NCBI GenBank assembly: GCA_000149265.1
Contig: CH002506.1
Coordinates: 181,173 to 245,172 of the forward strand
From: Ciona savignyi
Lineage: Eukaryota; Chordata; Ascidiacea; Phlebobranchia; Cionidae
Direction: 5' to 3'
DNA: 64,000 nt
Translations under genes and position numbers: made by a program
Notes under the pieces: model-generated
What the model was told of the DNA's origin: nothing
The model's input: only the letters and a program-made list of their open reading frames with translations
The model's database searches: none
In this document: one piece after another, positions 30,543 to 42,500 of the stretch
Numbering within the stretch: the first letter of the stretch is position 1
How the letters are laid out: each line of letters begins with the position of its first letter

Positions 30543-30770
30543 ATGTCTGATAAAACCCCCGGCGTAGAACAAAGCCTTTATTCCACTCCAATGTCCTATT
30601 GTAAGAAACAAAGAGCTGAACCGTTGTTTTACCGAATGGTTAATATGGCCAATTTATATACTGCTTCCTATTTAAAAAATATCGGTGTTAGTGACGAGGC
30701 CATTATTCGTTCGAAACTTAGCTCAGTAAAAATATTAAATAAACGAAGAAGATTCATAAATCTTAATTAA
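30543..30770 (+). CDS. Candidate 75-residue protein, unrecognised
   Basis: A single open frame starts at an ATG in a strong initiation context (CCACCATGT) and ends at TAA. The sequence is balanced and not low-complexity: MSDKTPGVEQSLYSTPMSYC, then an amphipathic middle and a basic end (ILNKRRRFINLN). No signal peptide or membrane segment. No family is recognised and no splice sites are needed. In a large AT-rich stretch a chance frame of this size is possible, so confidence is low. Confidence 0.3.
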   Translation: MSDKTPGVEQSLYSTPMSYCKKQRAEPLFYRMVNMANLYTASYLKNIGVSDEAIIRSKLSSVKILNKRRRFINLN

Positions 30771-32128
30771 TCAAATAAGTGGCATGAAATAGAGAAACTT
30801 CTTTCAATCATTTAACTTGGTTTGGAGGCACAAGTGGCAATTTTAAACAATCACCAGAATATCGCGTGCACGCAGTCGGATTAAAGTAGTTTTTACATTG
30901 TATTGCACACAACATTGAGAAAGGGACTTTTGTTTTGGTTTAAACCATTAATTTCAATAGGGTTTAAGAAAAACTCGCAAAATGTCTTGCCGTGGATGAA
31001 ATACACGCACGTACTTAATATATTTGAATTGCTAAAAGCATGGATTAGAACACTTTTAACGCAAAATGGCCACAATTAATATATGATAAATGTAGAGTGT
31101 GGTGGAACATTATGTCACAGTATATCTATGCACGGAAGCAGAGGTATGTTGTCTTGCTCAGCATGTATTGTTTAGGGCGTTTTGATTGTTGAATGGTAAT
31201 TGTTATAAACCGCACAGCAAGCACAGCATATCGGTTGTTATTCCCCTTAAACATTAACATTAAAATATATATACCTGTGATGTAAATATAATGATGATGT
31301 GATATAATCGTGGTTGTTTGGCGTACACAGAAGTAAAAAGGGTTTAAAGTTTCGACAAACGTACACAGAATATAAATATATAAAGTTTCGACAAACATTG
31401 TTTAATACTTTCCAAAAATTTTAATACTTTGACGATAAACGATTACGTAAGAATAAAGCATAAAAAAACGGACTTGGTAGTATAGGCAGTTAATATTTAA
31501 ATACCGTTCGCTGGCAATTGCAGTGTGTTTTTAGACAAGCATATTTTCTCAGTTCCATTTTTAACGTCTCATATGATCTCACTAACAGAGAGCATTGTGC
31601 TTGTGCTTTGGCCAAAGAAACGCGTCCTATTTCAATCGACCCTACATGTTAAACTATTGTAAGGCTGGGCGAGGTGCATCACCATACGATGCTGGTAAAA
31701 ACGTCTGCAATCGACACCGAATGAGCGAAACGTTATTCGGTAGGTGTTTTGTCGGCTCGCATTAAAACGAACCAAGCAACGGATCTGAGTAGTCATAGGT
31801 GGTCTTGACTACAAATTGACCGTATAAAAATCAACTTGGTAACGTTAGTTTTTTTTTTTAATTACTTTTAATTAAATTTTTACCCCTGTATTAAATAGTA
31901 GCCAATAAAGCAAATCACAACACAGAAACAGGAAAAGACGGAAAAACAGAAAGTCCTTGAAACATATTTGTTAAAAAATGAATATATATATGAATGAATT
32001 TGCGGACGCGGTCGCCAAACTTAAAAAAATAATTATCCAACATACGATTCAGGTATTCCAGAGAACGTGCATAATGTAACGGTACAACTGTACAAGCGAT
32101 CTTGCTGAGTTAGCACAATTTCATATTA

Positions 32129-32233
32129 AGCATTCCATAATTTGTGTGACACTTGCAGATTTAACATTCCATAATTTGTGTGACACTTGCAGATTAAGCA
32201 TACCATAATTTGTGTGATACTTGCAGATTAATC
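32129..32233 (+). repeat. Short tandem array, three units of about 35 bp
   Basis: Three units of CATTCCATAATTTGTGTGAC followed by ACTTGCAGATTAA, the last slightly changed. It lies 0.7 kb upstream of the dynein light chain gene. Confidence 0.8.
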
Positions 32234-32800
32234 ACGTTGCTCGTGCATACCATCTAGCGGGTGGATTTTTCTAAATAAAAACACTCCTATTTGTTGTAAT
32301 TGGTCCGTTCGCAAGGGCACTTTTTACGAACTGGCTTGCAAGCACATTACAACAATATTATCTGCCTTGTATTATCGGTTTTTATTGTTTCCGGTTCAAC
32401 CCAAACCGTCGGAAGTTGTGCAAATAAGGATCTTATATATGGGAAAAGCTAGAGAATATTTATTGGATAGTAGGCCTACAACATATAGAGCCTTATACAT
32501 AATGAGATTTTCTGGTTTTATCCCCGCGAATGGAAAAAACGCGAAAGAAATATCAGACCGATAATCGCCGAATAAACTCGCGGATTGCCATGCCGAAGGA
32601 CACAACTGACCACCTGGTACAGACAGCTGGCGCTCTAACGCTAACCGAATAAAAAAAATGTTTTTTTTACAACTGAATCATCACCGAAAGGATTTGATTA
32701 AAAATTTTTAAAGATAAACTACTTAAAAATAAATAATCAAGAATCATCTTTCGCATTGAAAATATAACAACTCTATATAGTACTTAACGCTTCAGCGATT

Positions 32801-32814
32801 CGCACCATAGCAAC
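32801..32814 (+). promoter_or_regulatory. RFX X-box-like site upstream of the roadblock dynein light chain
   Basis: CGCACCATAGCAAC matches 12 of 14 positions of the RFX X-box consensus GTHRCCATRGYAAC. It lies 88 bp upstream of the start codon, the usual distance for X-boxes of cilium genes in animals. The 3' half (ATAGCAAC) is perfect. Confidence 0.5.
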
Positions 32815-32901
32815 CTGCAGTTTGGATTGACAAGCTTCGGTTTTTGCGAATATTCGATCTAGCTTAAACGTTTACCATTTTTAACTACATATCCACTTAA
32901 A

Positions 32902-33192
32902 ATGTCTGAAGTTGAAGAAACCATTAAGAGAATCCAAGGCCACAAGGGCGTGCTAGGTATCATTGTCGTTAACAGCGAGGGAATCCCGATTCGCACGACG
33001 CTCGACAACTCGACGACGGTTCAATACGCTGGGCTTATCCACCAGTTAACTTTGAAGGCCAGAAGCACCGTCCGCGACATTGATCCACAAAACGACCTCA
33101 CGTTCTTAAGATTAAGATCAAAGAAACACGAGATTATGGTGGCTCCTGACAAGGAATATCTCCTCATCGTTATCCAGAACCCATCTGAGTAA
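32902..33192 (+). CDS. DYNLRB1: Dynein light chain roadblock/LC7 type
   Basis: A single uninterrupted frame of 96 residues, the usual length for this family. It begins [20 protein letters not shown] and contains [32 protein letters not shown] and the ending [10 protein letters not shown], all characteristic of roadblock/LC7 proteins. The protein dimerises on the dynein intermediate chains and serves cytoplasmic and ciliary dyneins. The gene has no intron in its coding part, unlike the spliced vertebrate genes. An X-box-like site lies 88 bp upstream. CFAP65, another cilium gene, starts 353 bp downstream on the same strand. DYNLRB1 and DYNLRB2 cannot be separated by eye, so the symbol means the family. 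Confidence 0.95.
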   Translation: MSEVEETIKRIQGHKGVLGIIVVNSEGIPIRTTLDNSTTVQYAGLIHQLTLKARSTVRDIDPQNDLTFLRLRSKKHEIMVAPDKEYLLIVIQNPSE

Positions 33193-33545
33193 CTCGGACA
33201 ATTAAATGAAAAAAGTCATGGAATTTCCATTTCAAGAACTTCAATAATATTAATGGACATATTTTGCATTCACTGAATTTTAAACTTTAGCAAACAAACA
33301 TTTTTATTCTTTAATGTTAACCTGTTCATGAAATTTTTTTTAACTTGGCTTTCTTTTATATTTGGCAACATTTATGTGCTGGCTTTTAAATATGTTCTGA
33401 GTATATTTTGGTTTGTTGTTTATACGCACCGTTTTATTTCTAGCTAGATAACCCTGTGATATAATAATGTAATGGAATAGGGCATATAGCACTACCATTG
33501 GGATCGAATTAAACAACCAGTTTCGCTCCCAATCCAAACACAAAA

Positions 33546-36500
33546 ATGATTGCCGCTGAAGCACGATCTATTGACATCACATCAAACAAATCAAAAGCCA
33601 CAGGCTATCACTTAAAGGTATGCTGTACGACTTATCTGTTTACTAATTCTATTTTACTGTAATTATGATATGTTTTTTCTGTAAATATGTATAATTAAAT
33701 ACCGGTAGCAAAAATTTTGCTGACTAAAATACAAAAGTTGGGCTTGATTGACCAATGTTTACCTTAATAGGTCAGATGTAAAACAAATCTTTCTTTATTC
33801 CATGTTCCTTAGTTCCAATATATGTTTCCTTATTTTATTTCTATATGCAGTCAGCCATTCCATCAAAACTGACGACTCCAGTCCCTCCCAGCTCTTCTCA
33901 ACATGGATCTGTGACAAGAAGGAAGACTTCAACTTATTTGAGGTGCTAGGACTACTTAATTTACACCAAATTTTCTGGCATCAATTACCTAGGAAATATC
34001 TAAAAGGAGGGAAAGAGCAGGGAAACTGCACACTAAAACGAATATTAGGGCATAAGGCCTGGGGTCGAGGTTAGGATTAGTGTTAGGATTAGTTCTGGAG
34101 TTGAGATTAGTGCTTGTGGCAGCATTAGAATTAGTTTTCATAGTTTTAGTATGCAGTTTTCGTCTTTACCTCCTTTTAGTGTTGTAATCTGGTCATGTTT
34201 GCTTAGTTGAAGGATTTTAATTCTTAAAGAGAATTTATGTCTTTAGAAATTAAAGTGTCCTAAAATTTTAATAAACAAAACTATGGCATGTTAGAACAAG
34301 GTAGCATGTGTTGGTTATGAATCATGTAAAACACACTGCAATAGCTCCTATACCGGACAGTGGATGTGGGTGATCTGACAGTTACCTGTTCATTAAACAA
34401 ATTGCGTTTTCCTATTCACAGGGATAAACATAAATATCCTATCTAATCAAAATATTCCGATTCACAGGTCTTCAACCAGAGGCTCTAGAAAGTCTGATGC
34501 GTTAAAATCAAACAACCCACATTTCAAGTTTGTGCTTTTCTAATTTATAAACCTATAATAATTTTGACATATTTTACTCTCGTACTACCAGATGTCTGTC
34601 CAAAAATAGTTATGTTTTTGTTTGAACAGAATGATGGAAAATCCTACTTTTTACATTTTAAACCTCATATAAATTACATGCACACTTAAAGTCTTAATCC
34701 TGTCATTCCTAGGAACTTGGGACTGGAGGTAAAACCTGAGCAAGTTGTTTGGAAGGGTTGGGAGCCAGGAGAGGAATACACTCGCAACCTCACCCTGAAA
34801 AATGTTAACGTTAAAACGCAGAAAATAAGGTTTAAACTTAAACTTTTATTCTGTTCTTTATGAAATATGATATTTACTTTGTGGACTCCTAGACACAGCA
34901 TTAGATTTTACTTACTTAATTGGTTTAAATAAGTCTAAAATGCAGTTAAGCAGAAACTCGACTGCAGGCAAAAGATATTGTGAAAACTCTCTGCTTCTTT
35001 GGCCATACCCCAGTATTCAACAATTGTTGTTGACCAGACATTTTTATGAATTTAACTTAAAATTAAGTGTACAACATTCATCATAACATTGTGTACCAAA
35101 CCACAACTTCCAGAGTGCTTTAACATAGTTTTTGTACAACAGCGGTTCATGTACAAACTTAATATTTCAGGGAATAGTTAGTTTAATCAAAATTATAAAA
35201 GCGTTTTTTAGTTTTACTTCGTCATTTAACCCAGATACAAAGCCCCATCAAGCCGCTTCTTCAGCACATTATTCCCACAAGTTATTGTTCTCAGCGCTGG
35301 AACCAGCTTTTCTCTTCCAATCACATTTCGCCCGTTGGACAAGGTAAAGTGGGGTTAGCATTTGGCTGTATTTATATTTAACATATTGGGTGGTATGATA
35401 ATAGTGGTTATATTACTATTGGATTTAACATGTTGGGTAGGTAAGGGTTGGATTCTGCATTATTATTTCGACCCTGGATATGTAAACATTGGATTTTTTT
35501 TATATTTTGAATTAAGATATGACTTGGGTTAGAATGGGATAAGTTATTTATGTTTATTTCCATGAATCGGAAAACAAGGGGGCTAAGACACGGGCAATCT
35601 TCGGATCACCTTGCGCCCATCGTCGTGTTATCCTTGCTATTGCAGTGTGTTATGTATGATTTACACGTTCATTCGATTTAGTATAACCCACTTATTTTGC
35701 CCATGTGTTTACGCCCATGTGTTTACGCTCCCTGCGTTTTCCCATTCACAGGGATTAACATGAATATAATTTAGACAAACTGAAAAATACAACTAAACCA
35801 TCCAGGAAAGGTATGAAGACAAGATTGAGTTTAGCACTGGGAACGGTGACTTTGCCATCTCTCTGCAAGCCCTTCTCCCTGAGACGAACCTTCAATTGCC
35901 AGAGGGAATCCACTTTGGGTTGTCCGCTGTGCATGACACTGTTGAGCTCACCTTTCAGATCAAGAATATGAGGTGGGTATGCTCTGGTTTATTAAAGGGA
36001 ATAGAAAATGGAGTGTTACAGAATATAGCGGGAAATACGGTAGTGGTAACTAACGATCTAGTGCGGACACTTACTCACTTGGCTGTTGCATCAAAAAACT
36101 GACAAGAATAATTTTCTTCTTTGTAATGAAATAAAACCTACTTAGAATTTATGTATAAAATAAGAATGATAGATTTTGGTTATTTAGAGCTTGATTAGGT
36201 CTTAACCAATCTCTACCCCATCAGTTCGGAACTGAGCACAAGTTTCTCATGGGACGTTCCCGGTCCATTCACCATCCTTCCTCCTACTGGAATGCTTCCT
36301 CCCAAAGCAACTTGCTTGCTGAAGGCGATCTTCTCTCCCAAGTCAGCCCAAGTCTTCCAGGCATGCGTGGTTTGCATGTACGGAGAGAATATGGTCAAGA
36401 CGATGAGTATGGAAGGAATAGGTGAGTTGGTTCATTGACTTTAAGCTAGGGGTGATGAGAGTGCAGATTGCATCCTCTTTTGCTTAAAATTACTTAAACA

Positions 36501-39500
36501 AACTGAAAAGCAATTAAAACTCTGCCTAGATTGCACAGTTTATCATAATAATGCACATTTGCACAGCTGGCAAAACAGCAAATTAAAATTTACTTTTGGT
36601 TATATAATACTGGGAAACCTACTTTAATAAACATGGCCTTCATCCAATAACTATGAGTTCCACTGTTAAAGTGAAATAATCTGCATACATATGTGATACT
36701 GTCATTATTTTTATTATTTTTTTCTAGACTTTTTTGAAAATTGTTTATTGTGGTACTAAACTTTTAGAAATTTTATCTTGTAAGTGATAATTTCATGCTT
36801 CCCAGACAGGCAAAGACATATATATTAGTATACACCAATTGTATAGTATAATATCACAAAAACTACCATACTATATTCTCATTTTAGGAAAATACCCCCA
36901 CCTGTTAATCAGTGGGAGCCCAAAGCAAGACGGAGAATCAAATTTGATTGAGTTTGGCAGCGTCAACATCCATACAGCTGTTGAGAAACATGTCGTTTTA
37001 CAGAATTTGTCCAATGGTATTTCTTCCGTACTGATTTTTAATTTAACAGTTCTAGCTTGGTGGGTTGTTTATAGGTTTAAATCTAGTCACTCGCTAGTCG
37101 ATTGTATCTTAACCCACCATTATCTTGGGGCGTTAGTACACTGCCTTCCACCGAAGAGATGTAGGTTTGAATCTAGTCGCTCGCTAGTCGGTTGTGTTTG
37201 ACAATGAACTTAAAAGACATTGTATGATCCCACGGGATTAATAGGTTTTATCAAAATTGAAGGAAGCTTTAATCATATACAACACACTGCAAGGTACCCG
37301 ACAATGGGCGTGAGATAATCTGATGATTACATGTGCTATAACAGCCCACGTGTTTTCCAATTTGGGAATAAACATGAAAAGAAAGTTACAGAGGGTGAAG
37401 ATGATTACAACAATACAGATTTACTGTTGTATATATCCTTATTCATAGTGTTTTACCACAGCCCATGTATATTTAAGTGAAATAATCCTAGTCACTACTG
37501 TCTTTCATTGAATAAGATCTAAGCCCTTACAACCCGTAATTTTGTTCCTAAAAGAACACATGATATTTAAATTAGTCTAGTGTACGTTTTAAAGATCCGT
37601 TGGTCTGCAAAGTTGAAAACAAGACACTAAGCAATTCAAGGATTCTAACAACTTTCAAAGGACCATTGAATTCACTTTATTTTTTTGGGGCCATGTTTAA
37701 GGGCCATTGTTAAGATATATTTAGCACCTTCCTTGTTTAATAAGATAGATAGTGTTTGATGTAAAAAGGGCAGCTCTAAAAGGAGGGAAAGATGGAAGAA
37801 GGAAAATTGATAATTAAAACAATAAAACGTAATTTTATCAAGCCCTAAACGCAAATCTCAATCCTGGAATTAACACTTACTCCAAACTTTACCATAAGAT
37901 CTTAATTTAATGTGCGATTTTTCATTTTTCATAATTAACTCTTTCCTTTCTTTGAGGTTTCCTTTAAAAAACATTAATTTTCCATTTCCTAAATTTGTAT
38001 TATTTGTATAACATAAAAAATAAACAGTCAAAACTTATAGGCTAAGGAACTTATTTTGTGAGCTGAGTGGTAGCGCGATAGACTGTCAGTTGGTAGGTTG
38101 TCGGTACGATACCACCCATTTGCTCATTTTTTTCCTTGGGCAAGGATCTTAACTGATCAACTAGGTAAAATGGGTAGAACAAAAGTAATACTTAAACAAC
38201 ACAGCACTTGTCAACCAGTAAACGCATACTAATAACTAATGGCTACGTTTATTTATTCAAATGTACTTATATAAATTGCCACATGGCTTAATTAATATTT
38301 AAACTTTTTACATTGTATTTTATTCGTTTGCCATTTTTAAAAAACTGGGGCAAAAAATGAATAAACTAAACTAAAACTAAACTATTTTGTCTATATATCA
38401 GGATAACATGAATAAATTCATTATTAAAAGGGGTAACCATTTTATCATATAATAGCTGGTAATAAAACAGTGAATAAATTTGTATTTCAACTTGATTAGG
38501 TTTACCAACCTCTGAGTAACATAAGTATCAAATCATTTGTACAATATCCATCATATATCCGGAATTTCATTCTAAATAGTAAATTAACAGTAATTTACCA
38601 CCATATCAAAACAATAAATCGTAAAAATTGTTTCCAGTGAAAGCTTCGTTTAAAGTAAATCGTCTTAGCTCCACCGTGTGGATGGATGAAGCTTTCAACT
38701 GCATGCTAAGAAGTGGTTGTGTGCCTCCAATGGGAAATGTTCACATCCCGGTACAGGATGGTGTTTTTGCAGATAATTCATCTTTTATTTTATATTCAGT
38801 GAATCTGCACAATGCAGAGATACACTTACAAGTGTCTTTCAGCACCCACATGAAAGTAATTTATCTACATGGTTATATGTAATGTATGTTGATGGTTGTA
38901 CATATATATATATAATATATACATATATATATATAATAACTTGTATTGTACATATATATATATAATAACTTGTAAAAATGAAAAAAATTTCTTGTTATTT
39001 TCAGATCAAATTTGAGCCGCATATAGCTGGTCAAATAAGCACAGATTACTTTGAAGTTTGTGCACATGGTGACATTAGCAAATCCACGCTAAAATGTACT
39101 GGTACCTGCCAAGGTGGGTTATACATTTATCTTTTGATTTATTTTAGATGTAGCACTGTAGGATAAAAAGTCACACGAATAATTCTTTATGTCTGCTGAC
39201 AAACATTGCATGGTTTAGGATTTATTCTCACAATTTAAATCTTAGTAATTGTATAACAATAATATTGTAGTGATTAACAATGTATAATGTGAACCAAGTT
39301 ACTTATGGAATACCTTCGTCTTAGTTAGTCCTATTGCCCACTTATTACAAAGTAACAAGTTCGATTAGTTACATTTTCTTTCTCTGCCAATATCGATATC
39401 GACAGTTATTTTGTAGGTTAGCTTACCCTTTTATCTTTTGTTGTTGTTTTGTGCCTAACTTTAACGTTTAAATCTTAAAAAAATAGGGTGTTTACATGCT

Positions 39501-42500
39501 ACATCTCCTTTCACACCCTTTCTCCAGGTCCCGTTGTAGCACTCAGTACCCCGTTGATAAGTTTTGGAATCGTAGCCCCTGGAGTCACATTGGTTCGTTC
39601 AATAAAGATGATCAATCAATCCTCATGTGTGGCTTATTACCAGGTATGTGGATGAATGACAGTTGTAAGAATAGTCAGTGGCTTACAGGCAACTGAAATA
39701 GGAGGAAAGGAAATTTATGTTTGTCCCAGTGAATTGGAAAATGCACAGGAAATTGTCAGATACCTCTGCATTAACCATTGGGTTACCGGAGCTATTGCAT
39801 TGAATATATGAGACGCTTCTTCAATTTAGTATAACCCATTATTCAACTGGGTTTATGCAATGTCCACTAAGTGCTTTGCTCAAGGACAAAACCAACTTGC
39901 TAGCGACCAGTTTCGCAAGGTTGTGAGATCAAAACCATCAGCTGACCAGATGGTTGTATCCTTGGGTAGGACTTATTGGACATTAGCTACTCTCAGTAGA
40001 TTAATGAGCTGTACTAAAATTGAAAGAACATTTTAAATGATACACACACTGTAATAGTGACCCAATATTCCTGGCAGATTCTTCTCGACACAGAGCATGG
40101 GGTGTTCTGTGTGAGCGACAACAGTGGCATGCTTAACCCACTTGAATCGAACNNNNNNNNNNNNNNNNNNNNNNNNNNNNNNNNNNNNNNNNNNNNNNNN
40201 NNNNNNNNNNNNNNNNNNNNNNNNNNNNNNNNNNNNNNNNNNNNNNNNNNNNTTCTTATTAATGGTCGATATTTGCTAACACAATCCATGTTAGTAGTCG
40301 AAATTTCCCAATGAAATCCCTGGTAGAAGTCGAAAATTTTCATCAATATCTTTGTCATTCAAGTATTGCTGTGGTTGTTTAATCTCATCCACTTGATTAT
40401 TGTCCTCGTATGAAAGACTTAACACTTAGTGTTTGAACCCAGAGGTTTAATGGGTGGAGCATAAACTGTACAATGTCTTGATCATATTCACCATACTACA
40501 ATAGTTCCAACTGTGTAAGCATGTTTTATGCTGACTAATACAGGATTTATTACAACCATTGAAATGTCTCATATCGAGGGACAAGCATAAACATCCTAAT
40601 GTTTATTTAATTATATCCTTGTCAAATAACGTAAGGGCATTTGCCCGAACCTAGTAAAATAATGTGTCGAACAGAAACAATGTAAAAGGCTGCATGTTAG
40701 ATAATGGTCATATCTGACAAATGCACATGTATAACTCCCCTATATGCATTTACCCACGTACTTGCCCATCAATTTTTCATTTAACGTTGTAACACAAGGT
40801 TGTTATATTGTTGTTATAACCCTTACAGGGTCCGCTATTCCTTGATTTATTTGGGACCAGTCACGACGAACACAATAAACCCCCGGTATTAAAACCAGAG
40901 CATTTGACCCGATACCAAACCCATGTTACGCGGGGATTAAGCTTTTTCCCCCCTGATGTTCTACATACACAACACAGGTGGGTGGTGGGCTTTGATGTTT
41001 TTTCTCCAATTTTAGTGTTTTATATTGTTATTGAGTTGAACTAATAGAGTAGAAATGTCTCTATCATATACAGCACCCTGCATAGCACTGGTAAGTAATG
41101 GCACACATTACATCACTAAGGATTAGTTGTGTGATAACCCTACTGTGGTTTCCCAATTATAAACATGAATTGAAATAAAATGTTTGAAGCTGAAACTTTA
41201 GATCTAAATGCTGTTACATGATGTTCTTATCAATTTGCCCAAATCTTAAAAAGAAAGCTTGTGTTAATATCTACACCACTGTATTTTGCTCATACAATAC
41301 TTCCACTCACACTGCTTCTATATGTTGTTAATGTTATACCGATAACAACACTATAGAGATTATAATATTATGCTGAAGTGTTCTGTATTATGTTGTCAGT
41401 GATATATTTAACCTGCAGGGAAGGGAGGTTGTTGAAAGATCGTCAGGGATGCTTCATCCTCCCAAATGATGAAGATGGCCCCCCACCCCCCATGCAATCC
41501 AACATGGATCAATACTTTGACGATGGACACACTACACAAGTCACGGTGATTATCAATTTTGTGGTTTACCATATTGCCCATGTTGGATAAATAGATTGTA
41601 CTTAAAAGCTGTGCTATGAGTGTGTACTCAAAGCTGTAATATGATGTCTTAATGCAGTGTTTCTTGATGATAAAAGTAAATAACCAAAACGTCCCAGAAA
41701 TAAAGCAAGTGTTTCTGCATTGCTTATTAAGCAAGAAACTCATTGTTATATGCTTACAACACTTTATAATCATGACCGGTGAGAGTTTGATGGTTCATTA
41801 ATCATATTTCAATAAAATTCTGCTTCAGGAATTGGAAAAAAATCATGGTTTAACAGTGAATTCGAATAGGTCATGAATACAGTCTAGTTCATTTCTCATA
41901 CCAATTAAACCATTACTTTTTATGGTTTGTGGTGCTGTGACTTCATGGATAATATAGTGCAACCATAGTCAGCTTAGTTAAACCATCAATCAGAAGGTGG
42001 TTGGTGTGAAAATAGCTGTTGGCTGTTTGGTTGTTTTTTAAGCAAAGTGGCGAACCGTGTCTCAAACCAGTTATAATGTAAAAAAGTAGCACCTAGATCT
42101 TGAGAAAAATTTTTTTTTATCCTATATAAAACACTGCACTCCTTCTGACCACTAAACTGAGAGCATTAGCTCTGACATATATACAAGGTAATTCTGACAT
42201 ATATACAAGGTAATTCTGACATATATACAAGGTAATTTCCCTTGTGTTAGTTCACGGGATGTATAGGGATGTAAGCAATCTATTCCAACAGTATTGAAGC
42301 ATTAAATGTCCCACCATTCCCAGCACAATCCTCCCCATGTATCACTCGATAAAATGTCGATTTTCCTTGGTCAAGTCCAGTTTGATCGGTCCGTTCAACC
42401 TGCTTGTCATGTGACCCTACAAATGACCAATCACACGCGAGGAAAAGTGACAGCAGTATGGGTGACAGGTAAGATGACAAGGGAGTAAAATCCACAAAAC

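Larger units (their letters stand above)
22521..32800. other. Mostly non-coding stretch between the CWH43-like gene and the dynein light chain
   Basis: About 10 kb, very AT-rich. It contains a direct repeat with AGGTCA half-sites (22948-23085), a candidate exon on the minus strand (24992-25228), a foldback-like remnant near 25683-25850, a hAT MITE (27053-27577), a candidate micro-gene (30543-30770) and a short tandem array (32129-32233). Nothing gene-like is seen from 27586 to 30500. Confidence 0.55.
33546..40152 (+). other. CFAP65: CFAP65 exons 1-11 (up to the assembly gap)
   Basis: Exons: 33546-33617, 33851-33942, 34713-34829, 35235-35343, 35806-35972, 36225-36421, 36888-37016, 38638-38855, 39005-39113, 39528-39643, and 40078 into the gap at 40153. 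Phases agree at every join. Exons 6-9 carry beta-rich MSP-like stretches (FTILPPTGMLPPKATCLLKA, LIEFGSVNIHTAVEKHVVLQ). Exon 11 ends inside the gap after LDTEHGVFCVSDNSGMLNPL, and its 3' end and donor are missing. Confidence 0.85.
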
